A stretch of DNA of 61,774 bases from Calorimonas adulescens (lineage in GTDB: Bacteria; Bacillota; Thermoanaerobacteria; Thermoanaerobacterales; UBA4877). The stretch's first letter is position 1. Each line of letters begins with the position of its first letter. The notes beneath the pieces are model-generated. The model saw only the letters and a list, made by a program, of their open reading frames with translations. It had not been told where the DNA came from and did not search any database. Both the position numbers and the translations under genes were made by a program. Positions 25,616 to 36,225 of the stretch are shown one piece after another. The stretch lies in the NCBI RefSeq assembly GCF_008274215.1, contig NZ_VTPS01000016.1, positions 1 through 61,774 of the forward strand, given 5' to 3'.

Positions 25616-26683
25616 CTATATCCTCTCCTGACTCCTCATTCTTTTGCATAAACAGTACAAAATTCTGGCAAAATACTCGGAAGAATGAAGGATGTCCCTG
25701 GCATTTATTAAATGTGTCTTTATATCGGCCTTAGGGTCAGAAAGATACATTGCAAGAAGCCCATCTATTACCATACAATGAAATGGCGCATGATTTAATC
25801 CTTTTGCTAATGTTAATGAAGTTGTATAAAAATGCTTCAGGCGTTTTATACATTCTTCCTCATCTCTATAATAACTAACAAAATTTAGATCATCGCTCTT
25901 CAAATCATCATAAAGGTCTATATAATAATCCAGGAGTATATGTAAACCACATACCCACGGAAAATATACCTGAAATATAGATTCTACCTCATTTTTTGTT
26001 AAATCTTTATTAAAAGCAGCAGCGACAAGTACGAATATACCCAATGTAGACCCGCTGGCTGCTGCAAATTCCCATCCATTAATGTCAGGATACTTATTTA
26101 CGTACATGTTAAACCAATCCTTCAATTTCCCCTCTCTCGCATCCTCAGAGAGATGCTTGTAAACCTGAAGATCAGAATAAAGTCCGGCAAGATATAATAT
26201 TTTATCTTTGATTACAACATACGAGGGCAAATCTGCTATGATACCTTTGCATTTTCTTACAATGCCTTTAAGATAATCACCATCATCACTATATGGATAA
26301 TATCTATAATAATCGCTATAAGTGTTGTCAGCAGTAAGTGCGTCAATCACAGCATAGTGCAGACATTTGAAAGCTTTTTCGTCATGTAGACCTACCCTAT
26401 CGCATAAATTATCCAGATAATCACTTATTGTCTGATATGCAACTACGAATTGTATCATTTTCCGCGTGTCAACATATGGATATAATGCATAAATGCTACC
26501 ACCCTGACAGTGAAACTTCTTTGTTGATATACTATCTAAAGCCTGTTTCGAAAGTTCATTATCGGGTATAAGCCTCGCAGAATTTATGTATGTAGACAAT
26601 TCTGCATCAACTAGAGGAAAAACTTTGTAAACAAAATTGTATATTTTATTAGGCTTATACCAGACATTGCTAAAAAATTGCAT
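25616..26683 (-). CDS. ytpB: YtpB-type (DUF2600) tetraprenyl-beta-curcumene synthase family protein
   Basis: Terpene cyclase family protein of 355 aa; Bacillus YtpB is of similar length. YtpB turns heptaprenyl diphosphate into the C35 compound tetraprenyl-beta-curcumene. The family core is clear: KKFHCQGGSIYALY, then VVAYQTISDYLDNLCDR, and LLDYYIDLYDDLKSDDLNF. The aspartates of these blocks probably bind the diphosphate-Mg. The frame stays open for 54 more codons, but the ATG at 26683 has GGAGTG five bases upstream and begins where family members begin. A transcription terminator sits inside the extension. The product in this organism could differ from that of Bacillus. Confidence 0.85.
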   Translation of the reverse strand: MQFFSNVWYKPNKIYNFVYKVFPLVDAELSTYINSARLIPDNELSKQALDSISTKKFHCQGGSIYALYPYVDTRKMIQFVVAYQTISDYLDNLCDRVGLHDEKAFKCLHYAVIDALTADNTYSDYYRYYPYSDDGDYLKGIVRKCKGIIADLPSYVVIKDKILYLAGLYSDLQVYKHLSEDAREGKLKDWFNMYVNKYPDINGWEFAAASGSTLGIFVLVAAAFNKDLTKNEVESIFQVYFPWVCGLHILLDYYIDLYDDLKSDDLNFVSYYRDEEECIKRLKHFYTTSLTLAKGLNHAPFHCMVIDGLLAMYLSDPKADIKTHLINARDILHSSEYFARILYCLCKRMRSQERI

Positions 26684-27037
26684 ATAATCACTCCAACGTG
26701 GTTTTACCATATATCTTTTACATATTTGTTCTGTATTATTACTAAATATATTTTCAATCACAAAATGCATGGGTGTATTTAGAAAAGATAAATGATTTAG
26801 TTTATCTACTTCATTGCACAACCGGTCAGCAAATTTAAACAACAAAAAAGCTATTCAACTCCTTTCTTTAAGAAGTCAAATAGCTTTGTTTCTTCATAGG
26901 GGTAAATTGATTAATAGCAAAGCGGTCAAATCTTTTAAATCAGTCACGTTATTACAGTGTTGATAAGTGGTATTCACTTAGACCACATTATTTTTTGCCT
27001 TGTGGATAACCCCCAAAACTGGCTTTTTTTCTTATTT
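26684..27037. other. Gap between ytpB and ssrA
   Basis: No supported gene. The minus strand is open in the ytpB frame to 26845 but lacks a good start and ribosome site there. The stretch holds the terminator-like hairpin at 26841-26888 and an isolated DnaA-box-like nonamer at 27001-27009 that is best explained by chance. The ytpB promoter must lie within 26684-26840, but I see no confident -35/-10 pair. Confidence 0.5.
26841..26888 (-). terminator. Probable terminator downstream of ssrA
   Basis: On the minus strand AAAGCTATT (26887-26879) pairs with AATAGCTTT (26855-26847); the 23-base loop can fold again. A T-rich tail (TTTTTTGTTGTTT) follows. It is placed to end the smpB-ssrA transcript before ytpB. 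Confidence 0.65.
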
Positions 27038-27389
27038 TGGTGGAGGCGAGGGGAATCGAACCCCTGTCCGAAGGTGCCCCGATAGGAACTTCTCCGGGTG
27101 CAGTTCCTGTTTTAAATTTCACCGCACTGGACTCCCAGGAACAGGATTCCAGATTGGCTAGCTTCATGGATACAATCCTATCTCAAAGCTTTGATAGGAC
27201 CGTTCCCCGCCAAATCGACGCCCAACATTCAGGTGGCGGGAGGCCTGAAGTGGACGGCTACCTTAAATTAGGCAGCTAAAGCTAAATTATCGTCTGCGTT
27301 TATATTTAAGCCCACCGTTTAACGAGCTGATGGAACCTCGACCCGCTATTCCTATCTCAAGCTACCCCCGTCGAAACCAGCACGCCCCC
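27038..27389 (-). ncRNA. ssrA: Transfer-messenger RNA (tmRNA)
   Basis: tmRNA of about 352 nt, rescuing stalled ribosomes together with SmpB. The 5' end GGGGGCG (27389 downward) pairs with CGCCTCC just before the encoded ACCA 3' end (27038), giving a seven-pair acceptor stem with a G-U at the third pair, the alanine identity element. The T-arm GGTTCGATTCC and the 5' GCTGGTTTCGAC are standard. The tag frame reads ADDNLALAA then TAA (27297-27268), with a possible AAC (Asn) resume codon before it. The tag ends in ALAA like other bacterial degradation tags. smpB lies ten bases upstream. Confidence 0.96.
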
Positions 27390-27398
27390 ATATTATAA

Positions 27399-27884
27399 TC
27401 AATATAGGTTTTTTATTTTAAATTCTCTTTCTGTTTCTCTCCTTAATGTCTTTTCTGCTATAGCCTCACGTTTGTCGTAGAGTTTTTTACCCTTAGCTAC
27501 AGCAATCTCTACTTTAACCAACCCATTCTTCAGGTATACTTTTGTTGGTACCAGAGTAAAACCTTCCCTTGAGGTATACCCTACAAGCTTTGATATTTCT
27601 CTTCTGTGAAGCAATAATTTCCTTGGCCTCAAGGGGTCTTTATTAAAAATATTACCCTTTTCATATGGACTTATATGCATATCATACAGGATTACTTCAC
27701 CATTTTCAACTTTTGCATAACTATCCCTTATATTAACCTTACCCATGCGGATAGATTTTACTTCTGTACCCGAAAGTACAATACCCGCTTCATAGGTTCC
27801 TTCAATAAAATAATCATGAAAAGCCTTTTTATTCTGGGCAATAATCTTTATATCTTCTATATGGATTACCCCCTTATCATGCAT
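27399..27884 (-). CDS. smpB: SsrA-binding protein SmpB
   Basis: tmRNA partner protein, 161 aa. The core [35 protein letters not shown] and the C-terminal basic tail [17 protein letters not shown] are all present. SmpB binds the tRNA-like domain of tmRNA and brings it to stalled ribosomes. The gene is ten bases upstream of ssrA. There is no Shine-Dalgarno before the ATG at 27884. Instead a TTGACA-16-TATAAT promoter ends six bases upstream, so a transcript from it would start at or next to the ATG. An internal AAGGGGG precedes an ATA at about 27860, an alternative but non-canonical start. Confidence 0.93.
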   Translation of the reverse strand: MHDKGVIHIEDIKIIAQNKKAFHDYFIEGTYEAGIVLSGTEVKSIRMGKVNIRDSYAKVENGEVILYDMHISPYEKGNIFNKDPLRPRKLLLHRREISKLVGYTSREGFTLVPTKVYLKNGLVKVEIAVAKGKKLYDKREAIAEKTLRRETEREFKIKNLY

Positions 27885-27889
27885 ACTAT

Positions 27890-27917
27890 ATTATAACAGG
27901 GTTAAATATTTTGTCAA
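27890..27917 (-). promoter_or_regulatory. Consensus promoter directly before smpB
   Basis: On the minus strand TTGACA (27917-27912), a 16-base spacer and TATAAT (27895-27890) fill the 45-base gap between rnr and smpB. Both hexamers are perfect. The expected start point falls at about 27884-27882, on the smpB ATG. It probably also feeds ssrA. Confidence 0.75.
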
Positions 27918-27929
27918 GGGTTATTATCT

Positions 27930-30050
27930 TTACTGATCTTCCAGCACAAAATCTATTTGCCTTCTTGGTACGTTTACAGCAGATACTGTAACCTTAACCT
28001 TGTCACCGATTTTAAAAATCCTCCTGGTGTGTTCTCCTACCAGGATATGCTGATCATCCATATAGTGATAATAATCATCCTTCAAGCTGCTCAAAGTTAC
28101 CAGACCTTCTACTGTATTCTGAAGCTCTACAAAAAAGCCAAAGTTGGTCACGCCGGATATTACCCCATCAAAGGTCATACCTATCTTGTCTTTCATATAG
28201 ACTGCCTTTTCCAGGTCATCGCAGTCACGTTCTACAGACTGTGCGACTCTCTCCATCTCCGAGCTTACCTTAGCTATTTTCTCCAGTACCTTTTCATAGA
28301 ACCTTACCCTTTTTTCATCCATCCTGCCATTGATTATATCCTTGATGATCCTATGGACCTCTAGGTCTGGGTATCTCCTTATCGGTGACGTAAAATGTGT
28401 ATAATAATTTACCGCCAGAGCAAAGTGAGGAGCATGTTCGTTGGAATATCTCGCCTGTTTTAAGGACCTTAGAAGCAGGGTACTTATAACCAGTTCCTCG
28501 GGCGTATCCTTGACCTTATTTAATAGCTCCTGAAGTGCCCTTGGATGTATTTCGCCACTGGCCAGGCCCTTCAGACCAAGTCCAAAGTTGCGGATAAACC
28601 TATTAAAATCCATCAGTTTTTCAATGTCTGGATTTTCATGTATCCTGTATATAAATGGAAAACGCAGCCAGAATACATGTTCAGCAATGGTTTCATTGCA
28701 TACCAACATAAATTCCTCTATTATCCGGTGAGCTATATTTCTTTCACGTTTTTTTATATCCACCGGGCATCCATTTTCGTCAAGTATAACCTGGGTTTCC
28801 GGAATTTCAAATTCTATGCTCCCCCTCTTAAGCCTTTTCCTGTTTAGTATAAGAGCAAGTTCCTTCATAAGCTTGAAATCATCTACAAGATAATCATATC
28901 TTGTCATTAAGTCTTTGTCTTCTTCCTCGAGGATCTTATATACCTGGGTATATGTCATCCTCTCCTTGCTCTTTATAACACTCTCCTTTATGTCATATTT
29001 CACCACGTTGCCCTTATTATCTATTTCCATAATACAGCTCAATGTAAGCCTTACCTCACCTGGTTTCAAACTGCACAGGCCATTGGATAGCTTAAAAGGC
29101 AGCATGGGTATAACACGTCCCGGTATATATATACTAGTACCACGCTTCCTTGCCTCTTTATCAATGGCAGATTTTTCTTTTACATAGTGCGACACGTCTG
29201 CTATATGCACACCCAAGAGATAGTTGCCATTGTCCAATCTTTTTATGGAAACTGCATCATCAAAATCCTTGGCATCTTCCCCATCAATCGTTACAATTTT
29301 TTCGTCCCGCAGGTCAAGCCTCCCAGCAATATCTTCATCTTTGATATTATCTTCAATAGCCTCAGCCTGCTTTATCACCCTCTCAGGAAACTCCACCTCA
29401 ATGTCGTACATCATGATGATGGCCATTATTTCTGTGTCAATGTCATTTTCATCTCCCAACACCTTCACGATACGCCCCTCGGGATTTCTTCGAGGCTCTG
29501 GATACCTTGTTATCTCAGCCACTACCTTGTAGCCGTGCTTTGCTCCATTAAAAGCATCGCGGGGGATGAACACGTCATAATACATCTTCCTGTCATCAGG
29601 GACGACAAACCCATAACTATTGTTATGTTCAAACCTGCCTATGACCCTTGTCACAGCCCTTTTGAGTATCCTTATAACCTCTCCCTCCTGTCTCTTACCT
29701 TCCTGTCCTTCACCTATCAGTTTTACAAAGACCTTGTCTCCATCCATTGCGCCATTCATGTTCGATGAAGATATGAAAATGTCATTTTCTCCATCTTCCC
29801 TTATGAGAAAGCCAAAGCCTTTCTCATTTCCCTGTATTTTGCCTGCAACCATACCCATATGGTGAGGAAGTCCATAAAGTCCTTTGCTGTTTTTTACAAT
29901 CTTGCCATCCTTCTCCAAATCCCTGAGTATTTTTTCTATTTGCTGCTTTTCGCTCTTTTGTATATTAAAAGCTTTCATAAGCTCATTTATGCTCAGCGGC
30001 TTATATGATTCTTCATTCATATAATCTAAAATTTTATCTCTAATACTCAT
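27930..30050 (-). CDS. rnr: Ribonuclease R
   Basis: 3'-5' exoribonuclease of the RNB family, about 706 aa. Layout: N-terminal winged helix (LSINELMKAFNIQKSEK), two cold-shock domains (from MGMVAGKIQGNEKGFGFLI), the catalytic RNB domain with TIDGEDAKDFDDAVSI holding the Mg-binding aspartates, and a C-terminal S1 domain (GMTFDGVISGVTNFGFFVEL). RNase R degrades structured RNA and, with tmRNA-SmpB, faulty mRNAs; smpB follows directly. ATG 30050 is chosen by similarity to relatives. A GTG at 30074 overlapping the HD gene is an alternative; neither has a clear Shine-Dalgarno, suggesting coupling to the upstream gene. Confidence 0.94.
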   Translation of the reverse strand: MSIRDKILDYMNEESYKPLSINELMKAFNIQKSEKQQIEKILRDLEKDGKIVKNSKGLYGLPHHMGMVAGKIQGNEKGFGFLIREDGENDIFISSSNMNGAMDGDKVFVKLIGEGQEGKRQEGEVIRILKRAVTRVIGRFEHNNSYGFVVPDDRKMYYDVFIPRDAFNGAKHGYKVVAEITRYPEPRRNPEGRIVKVLGDENDIDTEIMAIIMMYDIEVEFPERVIKQAEAIEDNIKDEDIAGRLDLRDEKIVTIDGEDAKDFDDAVSIKRLDNGNYLLGVHIADVSHYVKEKSAIDKEARKRGTSIYIPGRVIPMLPFKLSNGLCSLKPGEVRLTLSCIMEIDNKGNVVKYDIKESVIKSKERMTYTQVYKILEEEDKDLMTRYDYLVDDFKLMKELALILNRKRLKRGSIEFEIPETQVILDENGCPVDIKKRERNIAHRIIEEFMLVCNETIAEHVFWLRFPFIYRIHENPDIEKLMDFNRFIRNFGLGLKGLASGEIHPRALQELLNKVKDTPEELVISTLLLRSLKQARYSNEHAPHFALAVNYYTHFTSPIRRYPDLEVHRIIKDIINGRMDEKRVRFYEKVLEKIAKVSSEMERVAQSVERDCDDLEKAVYMKDKIGMTFDGVISGVTNFGFFVELQNTVEGLVTLSSLKDDYYHYMDDQHILVGEHTRRIFKIGDKVKVTVSAVNVPRRQIDFVLEDQ

Positions 30051-30057
30051 AAAATTA

Positions 30058-30609
30058 CTATAAGCCGATTTCACCGGCTATTTTTTTCATCTCCTCCAAT
30101 GCAATATCGAAAAATTCTTCTAAGGTAAGCCCCAGCTCCTCACAGGACTTTATCTGCTCTCTGCTGGCACCTCTGGCAAATGCCTTGTCCTTAAACTTCT
30201 TTTTAATTGAGCTGGCCTTAACATCCTCAAGTTTCTTTGAAGGCATGACCATAGCCACTGCAATGATAAATCCGGAAAGTTGGTCTGCTGCATAAAGTGC
30301 TTTATCAAGCATACTCACCCTTGGCAATCCATGTATCTCATTATGTACTTTCACAGCATATACCATGTCATCATCCAAACCCATTTCCTTCAACATATCA
30401 GCTCCAATAAGGCTATGTGCCTCAGGATTATCCGCAGTCTGTTCATAATCAATATCATGCAGTAGCCCCGTTAGAGCCCATTTTTCCTCATCCTGCCCGA
30501 GCTTCCTGGCCAGGCCTCTCATTATGGCCTCCGTGGCAATCATGTGATCTATCAGATTTCTTGAATATACGTTCTCCTGTATCTTTTGTAAAGCTTCTTC
30601 CCTATTCAT
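30058..30609 (-). CDS. HD-domain (HDIG) hydrolase
   Basis: Metal-dependent HD phosphohydrolase family protein, 183 aa. The HD motif is GLLHDIDYEQ, with an upstream His in NLIDHMIATEAIMRGLA and later His/Asp in HSLIGADML and ALYAADQLSGF. Family members act on nucleotides or phosphorylated small molecules; the substrate is unknown. ATG 30609 has GGAGG seven bases upstream; a TTG at 30615 is too close. It is the gene just before rnr, separated by seven bases from the proposed rnr start, so the two are likely co-translated. Its association with RNase R is not usual in Bacillus. Confidence 0.82.
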   Translation of the reverse strand: MNREEALQKIQENVYSRNLIDHMIATEAIMRGLARKLGQDEEKWALTGLLHDIDYEQTADNPEAHSLIGADMLKEMGLDDDMVYAVKVHNEIHGLPRVSMLDKALYAADQLSGFIIAVAMVMPSKKLEDVKASSIKKKFKDKAFARGASREQIKSCEELGLTLEEFFDIALEEMKKIAGEIGL

Positions 30610-30615
30610 TTTCAA

Positions 30616-30996
30616 ACCTCCAGTAGTATTATGTTACAAATATTATAATAAAATGAGGAAATAATTACAAATTTAATTTTGCTTCATTTCTCATCAAAGA
30701 TAATAACATACCTGCAATTGACGTCACTCAGGATACCATAACATTCGTGTCTGTGACTCGCTATGTACACTTCCACCAAACATACATACATTAGACATTG
30801 AATTTTACGGCATCGTTCAGATGCTCTGGCTCATTTACGCTATTAAAAAGGACACTCTCAAGGCAAATTCTCACATTGAAGTAAGGGTGTGTCCATAGGT
30901 ATCGTTATTCAAACAATCATGATGCTATCACGATTATGGATGTTTATGTCATAAAACATAGAGGATCATATCAAACAAAAAAGCACCTCTCGGTGC
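30616..30996. other. 380-base gap without a recognised gene
   Basis: Lies between the HD gene and hppA. I see the hppA terminator at its right edge and, on the plus strand, a region of about 60 codons open up to a TAG near 30899, without a start codon, ribosome site or recognisable similarity. GGACAC and GTGTCC (about 30850-30897) form an imperfect inverted pair. A decayed gene or mobile-element remnant is possible but not supported. Confidence 0.4.
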
Positions 30997-30998
30997 TT
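30977..30998 (-). terminator. Intrinsic terminator of secG-hppA
   Basis: On the minus strand a 7-bp stem (30998-30992 with 30987-30981, loop of four) is followed by TTTTTTG. The stem starts inside the hppA stop codon. Confidence 0.85.
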
Positions 30999-32955
30999 AT
31001 AAAAAGAGTGGTGCAAAAACCAGCGATACTATTGTCATTAATTTTATCAATATATTTAAGGATGGTCCTGCAGTATCTTTAAAGGGGTCACCTACGGTAT
31101 CTCCGACGACGGCAGCCTTATGGGCCTCACTACCCTTGCCTCCATAATTACCAGATTCAATGTATTTCTTGGCATTGTCCCATGCGCCGCCAGAATTTGC
31201 CATCTGTATAGCCACAAGTACACCGGTAACAACTGCGCCGGTCAGAAAACCGCCCAGTGCCTCTTTGCCCAGTACCAATCCCACAACTACAGGTGCTATC
31301 ACAGCAATAAGTCCCGGCACAATCATTTCTCTTATTGCCGCATCTGTGCTTATCCCGACACATCTGCCATAGTCAGGCTTTGCCTTACCTTCCATTATTC
31401 CTGATATTTCTCTAAACTGCCTTCTTACCTCTTCAATCATCTTATATGCTGCCTTGCCAACAGCCTCCATAGCCATAGACGCAAAAAGGTACGGCATCAT
31501 ACCACCAATAAACATACCTGCAATGACATATGGATTTAAGAGGTCTATTGTCTTTAGACCCACAGCCTGTGAGTATGAAACAAAAAGTGACAGAGCTGTT
31601 AGAGCTGCAGAACCTATGGCATATCCCTTACCTATTGCTGCCGTTGTGTTGCCTACTGAATCCAGTTTATCGGTTATATTTCTTACGCTTTCAGGAAGTT
31701 CGGCCATCTCAGCTATGCCACCTGCATTGTCTGCAATCGGTCCATATGAGTCTACAGATACAGTCATACCCGTGGTGGATAACATTCCAACAGCTGAAAG
31801 AGCTATGCCATATATCCCAAAAAACTTGTAAGCAACTATCGTCGCCAGAGCAATAAGTATAAGTGGAAATGCTGTGGAGGTCATGCCAACGGCCAGGCCG
31901 CTGATTATAGTGGTAGCAGCTCCTGTTTCTGACTGCTGAGCAATATGCTTCACTGGATTATAGTCAGAAGACGTATAATATTCGGTTATCTGCCCTATTG
32001 CCACACCCACGACAAGACCAGAAATGACTGCCCAGAGAGCATTTAAATTGCCAAACATAGCCTTACTGAGGAAAAATGCTGCAATGATTACTATGACGTT
32101 GCTGGAATACGTCCCCATCATAAGAGCCCTTTGAGGGTTGCCACCCTCATCGCTTCTTACGAACATGCTTCCTATAATTGAAGCTATAATTCCAATCCCA
32201 GCAATATAGAATGGGAACAACACATAGTTTACATCTTTCATGACAAGTGCGCCTATGGTAACAGCAGATATGATGGAACCAACATACGATTCAAACAGGT
32301 CAGCACCCATCCCTGCCACATCGCCGACATTGTCACCTACATTATCAGCTATAACAGCAGGATTTCTCGGGTCATCTTCAGGTATACCTGCCTCTACCTT
32401 ACCTACAAGGTCGGCGCCCACATCTGCAGCTTTTGTATATATACCACCACCAACCCTTGCAAACAGGGCAATAGAGCTGGCTCCCAGGCTGTACCCTGTA
32501 ACAACACTGGGTTCTTTAAATATTATATACAGTATACCTAATCCAAAAAGCCCCAACCCTACAACCGACATACCCATTACAGAGCCGCCAGAAAATGCAA
32601 TGTTAAGGGCCTTATTCATACTATTCTTTGCAGCATTAGCAGTCCTTGCATTAGCTCTTGTAGCTACGCTCATGCCTATGTAACCTGATAAAACGGAAAA
32701 GAGTCCACCTATAACAAAACAAAGAGCAGTCAACCAGTTGATGACAAAACCAAGGACAAAGAACATTACGACAATAAATATCGCAATTACCCTGTATTCT
32801 CTAAAAAGAAAAGCCATTGCCCCTTCATGTATAAAATTAGAGAGTTCCTGCATTTTCTCATTCCCAGGATCCTCTCTCATCACCTTGGCGGTTTGATAAA
32901 AAGCAAATACAAGGGCCAACACACCAACGACCGGAGCAAAGTACAAAAAGCCCAT
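30997..32955 (-). CDS. hppA: Membrane-bound ion-translocating pyrophosphatase
   Basis: Integral membrane pyrophosphatase, 652 aa, about 15-16 spans. It couples PPi hydrolysis to H+ or Na+ export. The PPi-Mg site is seen in [36 protein letters not shown] and [15 protein letters not shown]. The segment [19 protein letters not shown] has Ala where K+-independent enzymes have Lys, so K+-dependence is predicted. H+ versus Na+ specificity is not decided by what I can see. GGAGG precedes the ATG. It follows secG with a 21-base gap, forming a two-gene unit closed by a terminator. Confidence 0.94.
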   Translation of the reverse strand: MGFLYFAPVVGVLALVFAFYQTAKVMREDPGNEKMQELSNFIHEGAMAFLFREYRVIAIFIVVMFFVLGFVINWLTALCFVIGGLFSVLSGYIGMSVATRANARTANAAKNSMNKALNIAFSGGSVMGMSVVGLGLFGLGILYIIFKEPSVVTGYSLGASSIALFARVGGGIYTKAADVGADLVGKVEAGIPEDDPRNPAVIADNVGDNVGDVAGMGADLFESYVGSIISAVTIGALVMKDVNYVLFPFYIAGIGIIASIIGSMFVRSDEGGNPQRALMMGTYSSNVIVIIAAFFLSKAMFGNLNALWAVISGLVVGVAIGQITEYYTSSDYNPVKHIAQQSETGAATTIISGLAVGMTSTAFPLILIALATIVAYKFFGIYGIALSAVGMLSTTGMTVSVDSYGPIADNAGGIAEMAELPESVRNITDKLDSVGNTTAAIGKGYAIGSAALTALSLFVSYSQAVGLKTIDLLNPYVIAGMFIGGMMPYLFASMAMEAVGKAAYKMIEEVRRQFREISGIMEGKAKPDYGRCVGISTDAAIREMIVPGLIAVIAPVVVGLVLGKEALGGFLTGAVVTGVLVAIQMANSGGAWDNAKKYIESGNYGGKGSEAHKAAVVGDTVGDPFKDTAGPSLNILIKLMTIVSLVFAPLFL

Positions 32956-32976
32956 CGTTCAACCTCCTCTATTAAA

Positions 32977-33216
32977 TTATCTCATTAAAATAGTAAGAAG
33001 CACGGAAGTAACTATAAAAGCAATTGCACTGATAGTAGTGATCCTGGCAAACATAGCGTCTAGAGTACGTGCCCTGTTTTTACCAAACAGGCTCTCGGCT
33101 CCACCTGCAACCACTCCCTGCACGCCTGATTCTTTGGCAGACTGTAACAATACCGTGGCAGTTAATGTAATAGCAATAATTAAGTGTAATACCTTAAGTG
33201 CTGTTACCAAAGTCAT
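32977..33216 (-). CDS. secG: Preprotein translocase subunit SecG
   Basis: Small membrane protein of 79 aa with two transmembrane helices (LKVLHLIIAITLTATVLLQ and ISAIAFIVTSVLLTILM) joined by a Gly-rich cytoplasmic loop, SAKESGVQGVVAGGAESLF. This is the standard SecG layout; it aids SecYEA protein export. In Bacillus secG stands upstream of rnr-smpB-ssrA; here hppA and an HD gene lie between. Its promoter should be in the 70 bases before the ATG, beyond the eno terminator. Confidence 0.9.
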   Translation of the reverse strand: MTLVTALKVLHLIIAITLTATVLLQSAKESGVQGVVAGGAESLFGKNRARTLDAMFARITTISAIAFIVTSVLLTILMR

Positions 33217-33288
33217 CCCACCTTTCCAGTTGTTTATTCGTAACTTGACACAAATATTTTATCATACTGATGTAAAGTTTACAACTAT

Positions 33289-33321
33289 AAAATGGGCCAC
33301 TTCCCATAGCTGGCCCATTTT
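33289..33321 (-). terminator. Terminator downstream of eno
   Basis: A perfect 11-bp inverted repeat (33289-33299 with 33311-33321) starting with AAAATGGGCC. Because the stem begins and ends with A/T runs it looks bidirectional. On the minus strand it ends the glycolytic operon, about 70 bases after the eno stop. Confidence 0.75.
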
Positions 33322-33390
33322 GTTACATACTATTATTAAATATAAGGTTAAATGTATGTCTTAAACACAAAATTATGTTGCATATTACAC

Positions 33391-34680
<1,290 letters not shown>

Positions 34681-36225
34681 TTATCTCTCCTTTCTTATAA
34701 TCAAATCTTTTCCTGTCATTTCTTCGGGAATCGGTTTGCCAAGCATATCTAAAATCGTAGGTGCTATATCACATAACTTTCCGCCGCTCTTTAACTCAAT
34801 ATTATCCTCGCCAATTATTATTAAAGGAACGGGATTAGATGTATGTGCTGTATGGGGTGCATTTGTCTCTTCATCCCACATCTTTTCAGCATTGCCATGG
34901 TCAGCAGTTATTACTACCTTTCCGCCCTTAGAGAGGACCTTGTCAACTACCATGCCAACACACCTGTCAACGGCCTCTGCAGCTTTGACTGCGGCATCAA
35001 ATACACCAGTATGGCCTACCATATCACAGTTTGCATAATTAAGTACTATCAAATTATACATGCCACTGTCAATACGCCTTAAAACCTCATCTGTTACCTC
35101 AAAGGCACTCATCTCAGGTTTAAGGTCATATGTTGCAACCTTTGGTGATGGTATAAGTACCCTGTCTTCTCCGCTATAAGGCTCTTCTACCCCACCGCTG
35201 AAGAAAAAAGTAACATGGGCATATTTTTCTGTCTCTGCTATCCTCAATTGATTCAATCCCAGTTTGCTTGCGTATTCACCCAGCGTATTTATATAGACCT
35301 CAGGAGGGAAGGCTATATGGACGTTCTTTAATGTGTCATCATACTGTGTCATGGTGACATAATAGGTATTAAAAAAACCCTTCTCCCTTTCAAAACCATC
35401 AAACTCTTCATCAGTTAGTGCATGAGAAAGTTGTCTTGCCCTGTCTGCCCTGAAGTTAAAAAATATCACTGAATCATTTTTCTCAATTGTGGCTGTAATT
35501 TCACCATTTCTTTTTATGACAGTCGGTATTACAAATTCATCATTATTGCCCTCATCATACGATGTCTTTACAGCCATTACAGGGTCATCTGACACCCTGC
35601 CTATACCTAATACAATGGCATCGTAAGCTTTTTTTACCCTCTCCCACCGCTTATCACGGTCCATGGCATAATACCTACCTGAGACAGTGGCAATTTCTCC
35701 TACTCCGATCTCTTTTAACTTTTGTTCAAGTAATTCAATATAACCGGCGGCAGACTGCGGAGGAGTATCTCTCCCGTCAAGAAAAGCATGGACATATACC
35801 CTGTCTATCCCATTGTCTTTTGCCATCTTCAGCAGAGCATATAGATGGCCAATATGACTGTGGACACCGCCATCAGACACAAGACCCATTATATGAAGCT
35901 TGGAATTGTTGAGTTTCACATTATCCATAGCACCTTTCAATGCAGGATTTTTGAAAAAATTTCCCTCTTCAATCTCTTTGGTTATTCTTGTAAGCTCCTG
36001 ATATACAACCCTGCCGGCCCCTATGTTCATGTGGCCCACCTCCGAGTTGCCCATCTGACCTTCAGGCAGTCCAACAGCCAAGCCAGAGCAGCGGAGTGTG
36101 GTATTGGGATAAACCTTAAAATATCTATCTAAGTTTGGAGTATACGCCTTCTTTATAGCATTATATTCATTATCTTCCCCCAAACCATATCCGTCCATAA
36201 CAATTAACGTACAAAGCTCAGCCAT
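34681..36225 (-). CDS. gpmI: Cofactor-independent phosphoglycerate mutase
   Basis: 2,3-bisphosphoglycerate-independent mutase, 514 aa, interconverting 3- and 2-phosphoglycerate with two Mn ions. The catalytic Ser is in [30 protein letters not shown] and [15 protein letters not shown] hold metal ligands; [12 protein letters not shown] and [11 protein letters not shown] bind substrate. It overlaps the tpiA end by eight bases and is followed by eno after three bases. Mn-dependent GpmI is pH-sensitive in sporulating Firmicutes, which suits a spore former. Confidence 0.96.
   Translation of the reverse strand: MAELCTLIVMDGYGLGEDNEYNAIKKAYTPNLDRYFKVYPNTTLRCSGLAVGLPEGQMGNSEVGHMNIGAGRVVYQELTRITKEIEEGNFFKNPALKGAMDNVKLNNSKLHIMGLVSDGGVHSHIGHLYALLKMAKDNGIDRVYVHAFLDGRDTPPQSAAGYIELLEQKLKEIGVGEIATVSGRYYAMDRDKRWERVKKAYDAIVLGIGRVSDDPVMAVKTSYDEGNNDEFVIPTVIKRNGEITATIEKNDSVIFFNFRADRARQLSHALTDEEFDGFEREKGFFNTYYVTMTQYDDTLKNVHIAFPPEVYINTLGEYASKLGLNQLRIAETEKYAHVTFFFSGGVEEPYSGEDRVLIPSPKVATYDLKPEMSAFEVTDEVLRRIDSGMYNLIVLNYANCDMVGHTGVFDAAVKAAEAVDRCVGMVVDKVLSKGGKVVITADHGNAEKMWDEETNAPHTAHTSNPVPLIIIGEDNIELKSGGKLCDIAPTILDMLGKPIPEEMTGKDLIIRKER

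Noticed and set aside
26684-26845. Extension of ytpB by 54 codons to a TTG at 26845
   Set aside because: The extension has no homology to YtpB, no well-spaced ribosome site, and begins inside the tail of a terminator. ATG 26683 has GGAGTG and fits the family start.
27001-27009. DnaA-box-like nonamer (TTATCCACA on the minus strand)
   Set aside because: Single copy. A given nonamer is expected about once per two windows of this size by chance, and no dnaA, dnaN or AT-rich unwinding region is nearby.
27037-27279. Plus-strand open frame starting MVEARGIEPLSEGAP
   Set aside because: This is the antisense of tmRNA; the apparent protein start is a well-known false annotation produced by T-arm sequences.
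27390-27397. TATAAT just before the ssrA 5' end as its promoter
   Set aside because: It ends only two bases before the mature 5' end, too close for a start point, and no -35 box is present. tmRNA is made from a longer precursor, probably from the promoter before smpB.
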